DNA from: Pseudoalteromonas sp. DL-6
Lineage (GTDB): Bacteria > Pseudomonadota > Gammaproteobacteria > Enterobacterales > Alteromonadaceae
Direction of reading: 5' to 3'
DNA length: 64,000 nucleotides
Assembly: GCF_004328665.1 (NCBI RefSeq)
Contig: NZ_CP019770.1
Span: forward strand, 2,604,001 to 2,668,000
The notes below the pieces were generated by a model. That model did not search any database and had not been told where the DNA came from. It saw only the letters and a list, made by a program, of their open reading frames with translations. The position numbers were made by a program, and so were the translations under genes. Of this stretch, positions 17,790-27,245 are shown piece by piece. Each line of letters begins with the position of its first letter. The stretch's first letter is position 1.

Positions 17790-18485
17790 ATGAAAAAAAT
17801 AGCTATCGTTGAAGATGAAACTGCCATTCGCGAAAACTACATAGAAATGCTGAGCGCTCAAGGCTATCAGGTAAGTGGTTATGAAAACCGCCCTCAAGCA
17901 GAAGTAGCTTTTAAAGAAGCACTCCCCGATTTAGCCATTGTTGATATTGGCTTAGGCCATGAAATAGATGGCGGCTTTTTACTGTGCCAAACACTGCGTT
18001 CACTTTCTAAAACCTTACCAATTATTTTTTTAACCGCTCGCGACAGCGAAATAGACACCGTATGCGGCCTGCGCATGGGCGCCGATGACTACTTAACCAA
18101 AGATATTAGCTTAGCGCATTTAGCCGCGCGTATTGGTGCGTTATTTCGCCGCATGGAAGCATTAGAGCAACCCGCCGATGCCAACGCATTAATAATTCGC
18201 GGTCAACTAACACTCGATACGCAACGCATGCAGGTGCTTTGGCAGCAACAGTTGGTTGATTTAACCGTAACTGAGTTTTGGATGCTGCATTCACTCGCCC
18301 AACGACCTGGCCATGTTAAAAGCCGTAATGAGTTAATGAGCGATGCTAAAATTTATGTAGATGACAGCACCATTACCTCGCATGTAAAACGCATTCGCAA
18401 AAAGTTTATAGCACTCGATAGCCAGTTTGACTGCATTGATACCGTGTATGGCATGGGTTACAGGTGGGAGCAACCCACATGCTGA
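17790..18485 (+). CDS. pdsR: sortase-system response regulator PdsR
   Basis: A 231-residue OmpR-type regulator. The receiver domain (1-120) has the acidic pair near residues 8-9 (VEDE), a phospho-accepting Asp in AIVDIGLG near residue 52 and a conserved Lys in YLTKD. The winged-helix DNA-binding domain (about 130-228) ends in DTVYGMGYRWEQ. It is adjacent to the sortase genes and its gene overlaps that of PdsS, matching the response regulator of the dedicated sortase system. It is divergent from pdsO and probably controls the sortase operon. Confidence 0.9.
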   Translation: MKKIAIVEDETAIRENYIEMLSAQGYQVSGYENRPQAEVAFKEALPDLAIVDIGLGHEIDGGFLLCQTLRSLSKTLPIIFLTARDSEIDTVCGLRMGADDYLTKDISLAHLAARIGALFRRMEALEQPADANALIIRGQLTLDTQRMQVLWQQQLVDLTVTEFWMLHSLAQRPGHVKSRNELMSDAKIYVDDSTITSHVKRIRKKFIALDSQFDCIDTVYGMGYRWEQPTC

Positions 18486-20614
18486 GATTTGGCCTACGCA
18501 GTAAATTTATTCTACTTTCATGCTTTTTGTTTTTGTTGCCATGGTTAGGCTACGAGTACGTATGGGAAATGGAAAAGTTTTTACGCCAAGGCCAAGAAAA
18601 AACGCTCGTAGGCACTACACGCGCACTGGCAACAGCCCTGCACGAACGCCCCGCTTTATTTGACGAACAAACCAACTTTTTAGATCAAGTTGTAAAAGGC
18701 CGCGATCTCTATGCTTATAATTTAAAAAGCCCAATTCAGCTCGATGGCAAACTCAGCGATTGGGACGCTTACCAATCGCTGTTTTGGCTTTATGATAAAC
18801 GCTACTTACAAACAGCCAATGATAACCACCAACTGCGCGACTTATCATTTAGCCACATGGTGGGTAAGTTTGATAATTACTTATATGCGCTCTTTAACGT
18901 CACTGACGATGCTTTAGTTTACCGTGCCAAAAACAGCCTCAGCATTACCAATAATGACTATGTAAAAATTGGCCTAAAAAACCCTGATGGGCAATTTAAT
19001 ACTTATATTATTGCTCCGCGCCAAGATGGCTGGGTCAACGCATTTGATGCCAACAGTAAAATGCCTTTTACTAAAATTCAGGGTTTCTTTAAAAAAACTG
19101 AAACAGGTTACAACCTTGAGCTGCGCTTTCCTTTGAGTATGCTTGGCAATAAACTGGGATTTGCCATTGCCGATGTTGATAGTAAACAACCAAACCAAAC
19201 CCCTAGTATTATGTCTACATCGAACTTAAATAACCCGAATGATTTAGGTTCGGTACTGGTGCCCTCCCCTGAAATAAACCGTATATTAAAAGGCATGGGA
19301 CACAGCGGCAGTCGCATATGGGTGGTCGATAATCATCACCGTGTATTAGCGCAATCGGGCAGTATTCAAAATGCCGATGGCGTATGGGCCGATGGGCTAA
19401 AAAATCAAGCGCCAAAAACTGCGTGGCAGCGCTTTGAACAGGCCTATTTACATCCTTTGTATTATAAAATTTTAACGCGTCCTGAAGATGAATTTATAGA
19501 TACCTTACACGATGTAGCTTCAATGCAAGGCGCTCACTTAGCCAAAGCACTGAAAGGCCAACCGGCCTCGTCTTGGCGACTCACCCCCGACAATAAAGCG
19601 GTGATATTATCGGCTGCGTATCCTATTTGGATCGAGGATAAAGTTATTGGGGCAGTTATAGCTGAAGAAACCACCAATGGCGTGCGTACACTGCGTAATA
19701 AATCGCTGGAAAAACTATTTAATGTGATTTTAGCGGTCATGTTAATTGGCACAGTCACTTTGTTCTTTTTTGCTTCGCGTATATCGAGCCGTATTAGGCG
19801 ACTACGCGATACAGCAGAGCAAGCCATTGATGCGCAAGGGCGAGTAACAGGCCATATAAATTACAGCGATGCCAATGACGAAATTGGCGATTTATCGCGT
19901 AGCTTTTCAAATATAGTGAGCCGCCTTGGTGGCTATACCGATTATTTAGAAAATATGTCGTCGCGCTTATCTCACGAGCTGCGCACACCGGTTGCGGTTG
20001 TCCGTTCATCTCTTGAAAACTTACAAAGCTTGCAGCAAAGTGAACTGAGTCAAAAATACCTTGAACGTGCCAGCGAAGGGGTTGAGCGCTTAGGAAAAAT
20101 AATTACCACCATGAGCGAGGCAACCCGCCTTGAGCAAAGCATTCAAAGCAATGAGCCAGAGCAGTTTGATTTACAAAAAGTAATTAGTGGCTGTATGCAG
20201 GGCTACCAACTTACTTATCCTAACCAGTTATTTACACTCAACATTTGCCAAAGCACACTATTGATGCAAGGTGCCCCTGAATTTATAGCGCAACTGCTCG
20301 ATAAGCTAATTAATAATGCCTTGGAATTTAGTGAAGCTAACACAGCAATTGAAGTCAGCCTTAAGCAAAATGAAAACAAAGCAACCTTAACGGTAAGTAA
20401 TACAGGTACCTTATTGCCTGAGGGACTTACTGAACATATTTTTGATTCTATGGTATCGGTGCGCAGCCAACAAATGCAGCAACAACCGCATTTAGGCTTA
20501 GGGCTTTATATTGTAAGACTGGTGTGTGATTACCACAAAGGCACAGTAACGGCGCACAATAATGAGCAAGGTAATGGGGTCACTTTTACAGTGAGTTTAC
20601 CGTTAGCAAATTAG
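18479..20614 (+). CDS. pdsS: sortase-system sensor histidine kinase PdsS
   Basis: An inner-membrane kinase of about 711 residues. It has an N-terminal helix (about 8-25), a large periplasmic sensor, a second helix near residue 420, a HAMP domain, HisKA (SHELRTPVAVV) and HATPase with LINNALEFS and GLGLYIVRL. The sensor contains IQLDGKLSDWDAY, the entry motif of CBM9-like carbohydrate-binding domains, so it may sense a glycan. The ATG at 18479 has GGGAG upstream and overlaps the pdsR stop. The longer GTG start at 18464 is less likely. Confidence 0.9.
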   Translation: MLRFGLRSKFILLSCFLFLLPWLGYEYVWEMEKFLRQGQEKTLVGTTRALATALHERPALFDEQTNFLDQVVKGRDLYAYNLKSPIQLDGKLSDWDAYQSLFWLYDKRYLQTANDNHQLRDLSFSHMVGKFDNYLYALFNVTDDALVYRAKNSLSITNNDYVKIGLKNPDGQFNTYIIAPRQDGWVNAFDANSKMPFTKIQGFFKKTETGYNLELRFPLSMLGNKLGFAIADVDSKQPNQTPSIMSTSNLNNPNDLGSVLVPSPEINRILKGMGHSGSRIWVVDNHHRVLAQSGSIQNADGVWADGLKNQAPKTAWQRFEQAYLHPLYYKILTRPEDEFIDTLHDVASMQGAHLAKALKGQPASSWRLTPDNKAVILSAAYPIWIEDKVIGAVIAEETTNGVRTLRNKSLEKLFNVILAVMLIGTVTLFFFASRISSRIRRLRDTAEQAIDAQGRVTGHINYSDANDEIGDLSRSFSNIVSRLGGYTDYLENMSSRLSHELRTPVAVVRSSLENLQSLQQSELSQKYLERASEGVERLGKIITTMSEATRLEQSIQSNEPEQFDLQKVISGCMQGYQLTYPNQLFTLNICQSTLLMQGAPEFIAQLLDKLINNALEFSEANTAIEVSLKQNENKATLTVSNTGTLLPEGLTEHIFDSMVSVRSQQMQQQPHLGLGLYIVRLVCDYHKGTVTAHNNEQGNGVTFTVSLPLAN

Positions 20615-21211
20615 TTAAATGATTTTTTAGTCTTAATTAGTTTTAGCTTGATTTAGCGGGGCTGGCTAATAAGATTAAATTAAATCTAAGAGCCTAATAC
20701 CTACCGATTAAAAACATTAGTAAAGCAACGAGCAAAGCAGAAAAATAGTGAGTTAAACGGGCATAAAAACGTAACACATTATTTTACAAAAGTTTAATGA
20801 CAGTACTAGTTGATAACTTTTAAAATTAAGTAAATATGACCAATGTATAAAATTACAAATACATACCCTATAGATATCAAACGATTTAGTACCCATATAC
20901 CATACAAAAACTTACCATAAAAATAAGTACTCTCTTAACTTGGTATTAAATAGTGCAAAAGATGAAAAAGCAAAGACTGACCGTACACTTTAAAGCTTAC
21001 CATATGTACTTTACCTACCTCCCCTTAAACGCATACTAGTAGAATAGATGATATCTTCGCTTGAGCAGGAATATTTTGGTGTGGTAGATGAGAAAGGCTG
21101 ATTTGGCTTGCCAAAAAATTAAATCGAGTTTGCGTTTTTACTGGCTGAATTAGTTTAATACTGAATCAATAATCACTTAACCCAAGTAAAAAATAAAAAA
21201 AGGTTGCCTTT
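20615..21211. other. gene-free AT-rich spacer
   Basis: About 600 bp between pdsS and the membrane-protein/XRE pair. I see no convincing reading frame, tRNA or strong hairpin in it. It may be a decayed gene region or carry an unrecognised RNA. Confidence 0.5.
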
Positions 21212-21269
21212 ATGTAACCTTTGGGTATCATTGATACCTGAAGGTTACATATGGTGTGTTTAGGTATCA
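21199..21269. promoter_or_regulatory. nested palindromic operator array upstream of the membrane-protein/XRE pair
   Basis: Outer perfect 10-bp arms ATGTAACCTT (21212-21221) and AAGGTTACAT (21241-21250) enclose an inner palindrome GGTATCA-T-TGATACC (21224-21238). A third GGTATCA follows at 21263-21269 and another AGGTT lies at 21201. The cluster is 70-140 bp before the first gene, suitable for autoregulation by the XRE protein. An mRNA-structure or terminator role is possible, although no T-run follows the hairpin. Confidence 0.55.
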
Positions 21270-21340
21270 CATGAAAACCTTAAGTGGAGTAAACACAACG
21301 CGACATTATTTGGTCGTCACTAAAAAGGGATATACAACAG

Positions 21341-21823
21341 ATGGCAAAATCAATATCAGTACTACCAGAACAAGAACAGCAATATTTAACAATTACTGGA
21401 AAAGCCAGTATTGCTCTAGCGTTTTTCTTGTTAGCAGAGCTGCTTTCAACAATAATCAGCAAAACCGATTCAGTTATATATTTGCTAGTAGATTTAACTT
21501 TATTTGCGAGTTTTATCTATTTTCTTGTGTTAGGTACTAAATCCATGAAGTTTGCTAAGCACATATCAAAACTAGGTTTCTGGACATATAAATTTAACGA
21601 CGAGTATGTGGATTATGTTAGTTCGCTCAGCCTGCGCGCTACATGTCACATTATGGTAATTGGCGGAGCATTTCTAGCATATAGTGGCGACAGTAAGTGG
21701 TTTGTGGAATTAATAGCCCCTTTCAACCCCACAGATGCACTTCAAGTATTGCTTTGCCTAGCAGCATCTACACATGGCACATTAATTTTGTGGCAACTTG
21801 GCAAGGAAGAGCTTTATGAATGA
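21341..21823 (+). CDS. four-helix membrane protein paired with an XRE regulator
   Basis: A 160-residue protein with four predicted membrane helices (about residues 22-40, 45-63, 100-118 and 132-152). The sequence is not recognised with certainty, but the gene pair of a roughly 160-residue four-helix protein plus a 60-70 residue Cro/CI-type regulator is the arrangement seen for DUF2975 proteins. AAGGGATAT precedes the ATG. The next gene starts inside its last codons, so the two are translationally coupled. The function is unknown. Confidence 0.65.
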   Translation: MAKSISVLPEQEQQYLTITGKASIALAFFLLAELLSTIISKTDSVIYLLVDLTLFASFIYFLVLGTKSMKFAKHISKLGFWTYKFNDEYVDYVSSLSLRATCHIMVIGGAFLAYSGDSKWFVELIAPFNPTDALQVLLCLAASTHGTLILWQLGKEELYE

Positions 21824-22019
21824 AGATTTAGATAATCATATTCACAAACTTCGATTACAGCATAAAATATCTCAGCAAGAGTTAGCGGATGCCATAGGCG
21901 TTTCTAGAAAAACTATTAGTACAGTAGAAACCGGGCGTTTTACACCGTCGGTGGTTATTGCACTAAAAATAGCGGCTTATTTCGCTATTTCTGTAGAGCA
22001 AATATTTACTTTAAAATAA
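21816..22019 (+). CDS. XRE family (Cro/CI-type) transcriptional regulator
   Basis: A 67-residue helix-turn-helix protein occupying one HTH domain: KISQQELADAIGVSRKTIS is the classic motif, followed by VETGRFTPSVVIALKIA and a short tail. It is of the small YozG-like type that pairs with membrane proteins. The ATG at 21816 has GGAAGAG upstream and overlaps the end of the preceding gene (ATGAATGA). The palindromic cluster upstream of the pair is its likely operator. Confidence 0.85.
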   Translation: MNEDLDNHIHKLRLQHKISQQELADAIGVSRKTISTVETGRFTPSVVIALKIAAYFAISVEQIFTLK

Positions 22020-22117
22020 TCTTCCTGGCTCTACAGACTTTGAAGATGCTCTCAACAACAGTAAATAGCTATGAGTTAGGTGCTTTTAATAGAAAAAAGC
22101 CTTTAAATATTGCTCCC

Positions 22118-22170
22118 TTACCATCCTTAAATAAACCGCAACAAATGTCGAGCTCATTTAAGGATGGTAA
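22118..22170. repeat. 15-bp perfect inverted repeat
   Basis: TTACCATCCTTAAAT (22118-22132) and its exact complement ATTTAAGGATGGTAA (22156-22170) are separated by 23 bp, about 100 bp downstream of the XRE gene. It may be a transcript-end hairpin, although T-rich sequence does not follow, or a regulator site or mobile remnant. The rest of 22020-22399 shows nothing else. Confidence 0.6.
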
Positions 22171-22399
22171 GAAACAGCTACAGATTTTCCTTAAATAGCT
22201 TATTAGATTCTACGATATTAATCTAACAATGAGCTTTTGAATGTTATCCAACTCTTTTTTTGGGAGTTTACTGATTGTTTTGTCGTTGCTTTAAAGGTAT
22301 GAGCAACTGCGATTTAATTAATTGTAATCATTCACTTTTAATTAAGTCGGGTTCACATACTCTGGCGCTATATTAACTCATTCAGCAGTAGGATTTGCC

Positions 22400-22531
22400 G
22401 TGTTGCCATCACTTGAACGAGAAGAGCTCGACTTTATTTTTAGTTTATATAAATCAGATAAAAACGCTGAGCCTGAAGCAACTAAACCACAACACTCAGG
22501 TAAACGACCTTCAAAAAGTACCACTTCTTAA
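22400..22531 (+). CDS. possible 43-residue small protein
   Basis: A short frame starting at GTG (22400) with AGTAGGA 6-8 bp upstream, ending TAA. The N-terminal half is amphipathic (LPSLEREELDFIFSLYKSD) and the tail is basic and polar. A TATATT box lies about 30 bp before the start. The ribosome binding site and amphipathic character argue for a real gene. The absence of known homologues and the GTG start argue against. It ends 40 bp before the convergent cca stop. Confidence 0.35.
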   Translation: MLPSLEREELDFIFSLYKSDKNAEPEATKPQHSGKRPSKSTTS

Positions 22532-22572
22532 GGTATAAGGCGTATCTCGGTACTTAATTTAATCTTCACTAA

Positions 22573-23841
22573 TTAGCTTACCGTACTTGGCTCATCGCTT
22601 AAAAACGCTTTAATGCAGTCTATTTCTGCCTGTTTGACCGTTTCGCCTATTTCGGGGCCCTTTTTGCCGCTTTTAAGCGCGTCTTGCACTATCTGTTTTT
22701 TATCCATTTTTTGTAGTTCATTGTGAATAGCACGTAATTTAGCGGCTTGTGGATAGGGCTTATCCACCAACGTTTCGCCTCGTCCTTGTGCATCACACTG
22801 GCAGGCTTGAGTAAAGGCAATAAAACGCTCTGGATGCACTAGCGCATTTAAATTAGTGACGATTAATTTATGAATAGTTTGCGGTCTTAACTGTTCAAGC
22901 GTGTGGCAAAGGGTATGGTTATCACTGGTAAGCACGCCTATATCACGAAAGCGATTAGGCACTTTTAAACGTTCACAAAAGGCCTCAACTACAGCAACCC
23001 CTTCACGTTCATGGCCACGTAAATTACCCCGTTTTTTATAGCTTAGTGCTTTACCAAAATCATGGGTTAAGGCGGCAAACCGCGTTTCTAGGTTAAAGCC
23101 TAAATCGGCTGCTCGTCTAAGCACTAGCATGGTATGGACAAACACATCGCCCTCGGGATGATGATTTGCCGACTGCGGGGTGTTTTTCATCTGCTCTATT
23201 TCAGGAAAAATACCTAACCCATCTAATGCTTGGAAATAAAGCTCAGGGTGTTTTTCGCCAAGCGCTTTTTCTGTTTCAAGCCAGACTCGCTCTGGTACTA
23301 GATGTTCCAACTCGCCTTTATTTTTAAGCTCATGCATTAATGCAGTAGTACTTGGATGAATAGACCAGTCGCTACCATAACGCGCTAAAAAGCGAGCAAT
23401 ACGCAATACCCGAACAGGGTCTTCTACAAATGCTTGGGTGGTGTGACGCAGTATTTTATTTTTTAAATCAGCTTGACCATTAAATGGATCAATAATAGTG
23501 CCGTTTTCATCTAGTGCCATAGAGTTAATGGTTAAATCTCGGCGTGCTAAATCTTCTTCAAGAGTTACGTTTGGGCTGGCATCCACCACAAAGCCGGTAT
23601 AACCTTTACCACTTTTACGCTCAGTGCGCCCTAGTGCATATTCTTCTTTAGTGTTTGGGTGTAAGTAAACCGGAAAATCGCTGCCAATGGGTAAAAATCC
23701 GAGCGCTTCCATTGTCTCTGGCGTTTCACCAATAACAACATAGTCATTATCTTTTGATTGTATGTTTAGCAGTTTATCTCGCACTGCTCCACCCACTAGG
23801 TAAACTTGCTTTAAACTCTGTTGCACTTTATTCCCAACCAC
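22573..23841 (-). CDS. cca: CCA-adding tRNA nucleotidyltransferase (multifunctional, HD domain)
   Basis: A 422-residue class II nucleotidyltransferase that adds or repairs the 3' CCA end of tRNAs. Signature motifs are LVGGAVRDKLL (residues 15-25), the metal-binding DND (near 33), RRDLTINSMA (near 100) and, in the C-terminal half, an HD-type phosphohydrolase motif THDFGKAL. E. coli Cca has 412 residues and begins near KQVYLVGG, so the true start may be the GTG at 23826, which has GGGAA upstream, rather than the GTG at 23841. Confidence 0.94.
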   Translation of the reverse strand: MVGNKVQQSLKQVYLVGGAVRDKLLNIQSKDNDYVVIGETPETMEALGFLPIGSDFPVYLHPNTKEEYALGRTERKSGKGYTGFVVDASPNVTLEEDLARRDLTINSMALDENGTIIDPFNGQADLKNKILRHTTQAFVEDPVRVLRIARFLARYGSDWSIHPSTTALMHELKNKGELEHLVPERVWLETEKALGEKHPELYFQALDGLGIFPEIEQMKNTPQSANHHPEGDVFVHTMLVLRRAADLGFNLETRFAALTHDFGKALSYKKRGNLRGHEREGVAVVEAFCERLKVPNRFRDIGVLTSDNHTLCHTLEQLRPQTIHKLIVTNLNALVHPERFIAFTQACQCDAQGRGETLVDKPYPQAAKLRAIHNELQKMDKKQIVQDALKSGKKGPEIGETVKQAEIDCIKAFLSDEPSTVS

Positions 23842-23961
23842 TACTTTTAAGCTTTTCTTTGATGTTAATCATACCTAATAGTCATTAAAAAATCTGTGTT
23901 GTTTGCCAAGCTTTATTAAGCTCATTACAATAGCGCATTATTTTTTAATACCTAACAGCGA

Positions 23962-24180
23962 ATGAAAAACCACTCAGCAAAAAAAGAACTTATGTTACTG
24001 CCCATCCTTTTGGTGGTTATTATTATGTGTGTTGCAGGGCATTTCTTGCTACAGGCTAATTTTCAAGATAGCCATTTGGTTGAGTATTTGTTAGCTGCAA
24101 TTCCATTTGCTATGTTTGGCTTAGTAATAATAGCCTTTAAAATGGCAGCCAAAAGTGAACAACAAGAAAATGATGAGTAA
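23962..24180 (+). CDS. small two-helix membrane protein, unknown function
   Basis: A 72-residue protein with two hydrophobic segments (about residues 11-31 and 42-60) and a charged, acidic C-terminus (KSEQQENDE). No family is recognised. It is convergent with mltC, 5 bp apart, and divergent from cca. Good hydropathy and a plausible start support it being real. Confidence 0.6.
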   Translation: MKNHSAKKELMLLPILLVVIIMCVAGHFLLQANFQDSHLVEYLLAAIPFAMFGLVIIAFKMAAKSEQQENDE

Positions 24181-24185
24181 ATAAG

Positions 24186-25337
24186 TTACTGATAGTTTTT
24201 TTCTGCTTTAGTGACTTTGTATAAATAGCGTCTTGATTCTGCACGTGAGTGCTTAGTGGTGAGAATATTATAAAACTGGCTTGCAGTAAGCTGATTTATT
24301 TGTGAAAACGCCACACTTCTATTTTTATTAAATATGCGCAGTACATTACCCGCCCCGCCGTTATAAGACGAGATCATGGCAAAGTGCTTACTTTTGTCGG
24401 TACTAATTTTGTTTAAGTAGTTATTTTTTAAAATACTTAAATAGGCGCTGCCAATATCAATATTATGTTTTGGATTAAACAATACAGCTTTGGTTGGTTG
24501 CCCGGATACTTTTTTTATTTTTTGGTATACATCGCGCCCTGCGGTAGCCGGGATCACTTGCATTAATCCATAGGCATTGGATGAACTCACCGCATGTGGA
24601 TTAAAGCTACTTTCGGTTTCAATAATGGCATAAATAAGTGCTGCCGATATTTGATATTTTTTTGCAGCCGCCAGCACATAAGCACTGTACTTTTGCTTTC
24701 TTAAATGGGCATTTTGCTCGACTAAATCAAAACTAACCGACGAAATAACGTGCCCATATTGACGTTGCTTTTTTAAGTTATTATTTACTAAATAACGCGC
24801 AAATCGATTAGCACGCCAGCTATATTTTATGGGTAACTTATCTTGATCGAGCACTTGTTGGTATAAAAACGGCTCACCTTCTAAAATGGGCGCTTCGCTG
24901 GTAAAAATATCGGTTTTATCGGGATCGCTAGAGGTCAGTAAGGTCATAACAATGGCCTGCTGTAACAAGCTTATTGTATTTTTTAACGCGATGGTTTCTA
25001 CTTTTACAGTGCCTTGCTCAAAATCAATAATGGCACGAGCTTGGTAATCATTACTGTATTTTACGTATTTTTTGGCACTAGGTTGCTGAGTGTTTTGTTT
25101 ACCCCACTTGCGCCCAACAACGCTTTCTAATGCGGCTAAAAGCTGTTTTACGCTACCAACCTGTGCCTTAATAGAACGGTGTGTTTTTTGTGCTTGCTTG
25201 TGAATTGCAACCACGTCAGTAGGATCGTTTTTTACTTGCTTTACCAGTTTATTTAAATCAACAACGGGTGGTAAACCTGACAGCGATTTACAGCCACTTA
25301 AGCCAACTAGCAAAAGTATAAACGCATACTTTTTCAC
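24186..25337 (-). CDS. mltC: membrane-bound lytic murein transglycosylase C
   Basis: A 383-residue outer-membrane lipoprotein (signal ending LVGLSGC, Cys16). An N-terminal MltC-specific domain (about 20-215) is followed by a lysozyme-like SLT domain (about 220-380) with the catalytic Glu in IETESSFNP and the motifs NAYGLMQVIP and SSYNGGAGN. It cleaves peptidoglycan glycan strands, leaving anhydro-muramic ends. Residue count and domain order fit MltC. It is a single gene, convergent with the small membrane protein. Confidence 0.92.
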   Translation of the reverse strand: MKKYAFILLLVGLSGCKSLSGLPPVVDLNKLVKQVKNDPTDVVAIHKQAQKTHRSIKAQVGSVKQLLAALESVVGRKWGKQNTQQPSAKKYVKYSNDYQARAIIDFEQGTVKVETIALKNTISLLQQAIVMTLLTSSDPDKTDIFTSEAPILEGEPFLYQQVLDQDKLPIKYSWRANRFARYLVNNNLKKQRQYGHVISSVSFDLVEQNAHLRKQKYSAYVLAAAKKYQISAALIYAIIETESSFNPHAVSSSNAYGLMQVIPATAGRDVYQKIKKVSGQPTKAVLFNPKHNIDIGSAYLSILKNNYLNKISTDKSKHFAMISSYNGGAGNVLRIFNKNRSVAFSQINQLTASQFYNILTTKHSRAESRRYLYKVTKAEKNYQ

Positions 25338-25372
25338 ACAACATCCTAATAAACTTAATAAATCCTCATTTA

Positions 25373-25879
25373 TTATAATACATGATAACCAAACCAGTCA
25401 GGTTTAATTGTTTGTGCTTGACCACTTGGGGTTAGTTTAATATTAAGCTGGCTATCGAGTAAATCTATAGCAAAGCAATCATCAACGTCATGTAAATCAT
25501 CTTTATGTAGATGGCTAAGCCCTGCGAGTAAATCATTTTTAGCGCGCTGTTTTGCTTCTTCACTACTACTGGCAACATACAAAGCAAAGTCGTGTTGCTC
25601 TGCTAGTGAGTCGCTTCTGTAAGCACCTAAGTTAACAAAATAAAGCTGCTTATTTTGCTCTACATAACTATCAACTACCTCGACTTTATAACCATCAATG
25701 TGATTAACCGCCATGTAGCTATCCATGTGTACGCTATTTTTGTCGCCTACCCACTGACTTTTAAGCTTGCTATAAGTTTGCTCAATGTTTTGACCTACCA
25801 CAAAGCGTACGTCGTGCATTTCTATGTGGCAACCTTGAATACGCCCACCTAAATACACCATAAATAACTGCATGCTCAC
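25373..25879 (-). CDS. DUF1543 domain protein
   Basis: A 168-residue cytoplasmic protein that begins MQLFMVYLGGRIQGCHIEMH, the signature of the DUF1543 family, and carries a related half-repeat later (LYFVNLGAYRSDSLAEQHDF). The function is unknown. It lies between glrR and mltC on the same strand, 14 bp after glrR, and could be the last gene of the glr transcript. Confidence 0.82.
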   Translation of the reverse strand: MSMQLFMVYLGGRIQGCHIEMHDVRFVVGQNIEQTYSKLKSQWVGDKNSVHMDSYMAVNHIDGYKVEVVDSYVEQNKQLYFVNLGAYRSDSLAEQHDFALYVASSSEEAKQRAKNDLLAGLSHLHKDDLHDVDDCFAIDLLDSQLNIKLTPSGQAQTIKPDWFGYHVL

Positions 25880-25893
25880 TTCCTTTTTTAAAA

Positions 25894-27243
25894 TTACATT
25901 AAGCTATCTACGTCAATTTCATGCTTTTTAATCAGCTTATAAAAATCAGAACGATTACGCTTGGCAAGCTTGGCACCTTCGGCCACATTACCCCCTGCCA
26001 TTTTCAGGGTATTGATAACGTAATCTCGCTCAAACTCTTTTTTAGCGTCGTTAAGCGAAAGTGGCTCAACGTTATTTTCATTGCTATTTAACGCACTAAG
26101 CACTAAATGTTCAGATATAACGTCACTTGGTGTTAAGGCAACCACCTGCTCCACTACATTTTGTAATTGACGAATATTACCTGGCCAATCATACCTTACC
26201 AATGCATGCATGGCATCGTTTGCAAAACGTTTTTCTTTTTGCTCCATACGTTTTGCAATATTAGCGCTAAAAAAGTTAGCTAATAAGCTAATATCTTCAC
26301 GGCGCTCTCGCAGCGGAGGAAGTTTGAGGTTTACTACGTTTAAACGATAATATAAATCTTCTCTAAACTCTTGATTGCTAATAGCTTCAGGCAAGTTTTT
26401 ATGGGTCGCTGAAACAATTCGCACATTAATGGGGATTTCTTCTTGAAAACCGACTGGGCGAATGGTTTTTTCTTGCAGCACGCGTAATAACTTAACTTGT
26501 AAATTTAGCGGCATATCACCAATTTCATCTAGAAATAAGGTCCCCCCTTGCGCTTGCTGAAAAAGGCCTTGGTGATCTTTTACCGCCCCTGTAAATGCGC
26601 CTTTTTTGTGACCAAATAACTCCGATTCTAATAACTCACCAGGGACTGCACCACAGTTAATAGCCACAAATGGGCCATCACTAACATGGCTGTGCTGATG
26701 AATTGCCTGTGCAAGCAGCTCCTTACCCGTACCACTAGCACCAGAAATAAGTACATTTACCTGAGTAGGGCCTAGTAATTTAACTTGCTCTAGCAAATGC
26801 AGCATAGCGCCACTGCGAGTAACAATATTGCTTTGCGGAGTAATATCATCATTATTCACCCCATGTATTTCTATGGCTTTAACTAAGCTATCGAATAGCT
26901 CATCTTTATCAACTGGCTTAGTAATAAAGGCAAAAATACCTTGCTTAGTCGCCTCTACCGCATCAGGAATTGAACCATGAGCCGTCATCATAATTACAGG
27001 TAGTGCTGGGTAGCGGCTTTGCAGCTGCCGATGCAGTGCCATTCCATCCATTTCATCCATTCTTAAATCGGTGATCACCGCATCAAATACTTGGCTTTTA
27101 AGTATTTGTAATGCATTCATGCCACTATCACAGGTTGTTACTTCATAACCTTTTGATTGAATTCGAATTGCCAGTAACTGCAGTAAGCTGGCATCGTCAT
27201 CAACGAGTAACACTTTAGCGCTTGATGGAAGTGTGACTGACAT
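25894..27243 (-). CDS. glrR: sigma54-dependent response regulator GlrR (QseF)
   Basis: A 449-residue NtrC-family regulator: receiver domain (1-125) with phospho-acceptor Asp59 in [14 protein letters not shown]+ domain (about 145-375) with Walker A GASGTGKE, the sigma54-contacting GAFTGA loop and Walker [14 protein letters not shown]; and a C-terminal helix-turn-helix (about 410-445, [17 protein letters not shown]). It activates RpoN promoters. Order and spacing with qseG and glrK match the enterobacterial operon. A TGTC-N10-GACA site, the published GlrR recognition pattern, lies just beyond glrK. Confidence 0.93.
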   Translation of the reverse strand: MSVTLPSSAKVLLVDDDASLLQLLAIRIQSKGYEVTTCDSGMNALQILKSQVFDAVITDLRMDEMDGMALHRQLQSRYPALPVIMMTAHGSIPDAVEATKQGIFAFITKPVDKDELFDSLVKAIEIHGVNNDDITPQSNIVTRSGAMLHLLEQVKLLGPTQVNVLISGASGTGKELLAQAIHQHSHVSDGPFVAINCGAVPGELLESELFGHKKGAFTGAVKDHQGLFQQAQGGTLFLDEIGDMPLNLQVKLLRVLQEKTIRPVGFQEEIPINVRIVSATHKNLPEAISNQEFREDLYYRLNVVNLKLPPLRERREDISLLANFFSANIAKRMEQKEKRFANDAMHALVRYDWPGNIRQLQNVVEQVVALTPSDVISEHLVLSALNSNENNVEPLSLNDAKKEFERDYVINTLKMAGGNVAEGAKLAKRNRSDFYKLIKKHEIDVDSLM

Positions 27244-27245
27244 AG

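Noticed and set aside
21256..21540. 94-residue open frame overlapping the four-helix membrane protein
   Set aside because: It is out of frame with a gene that has a clear ribosome binding site and helices. Its sequence is low in recognisable features.
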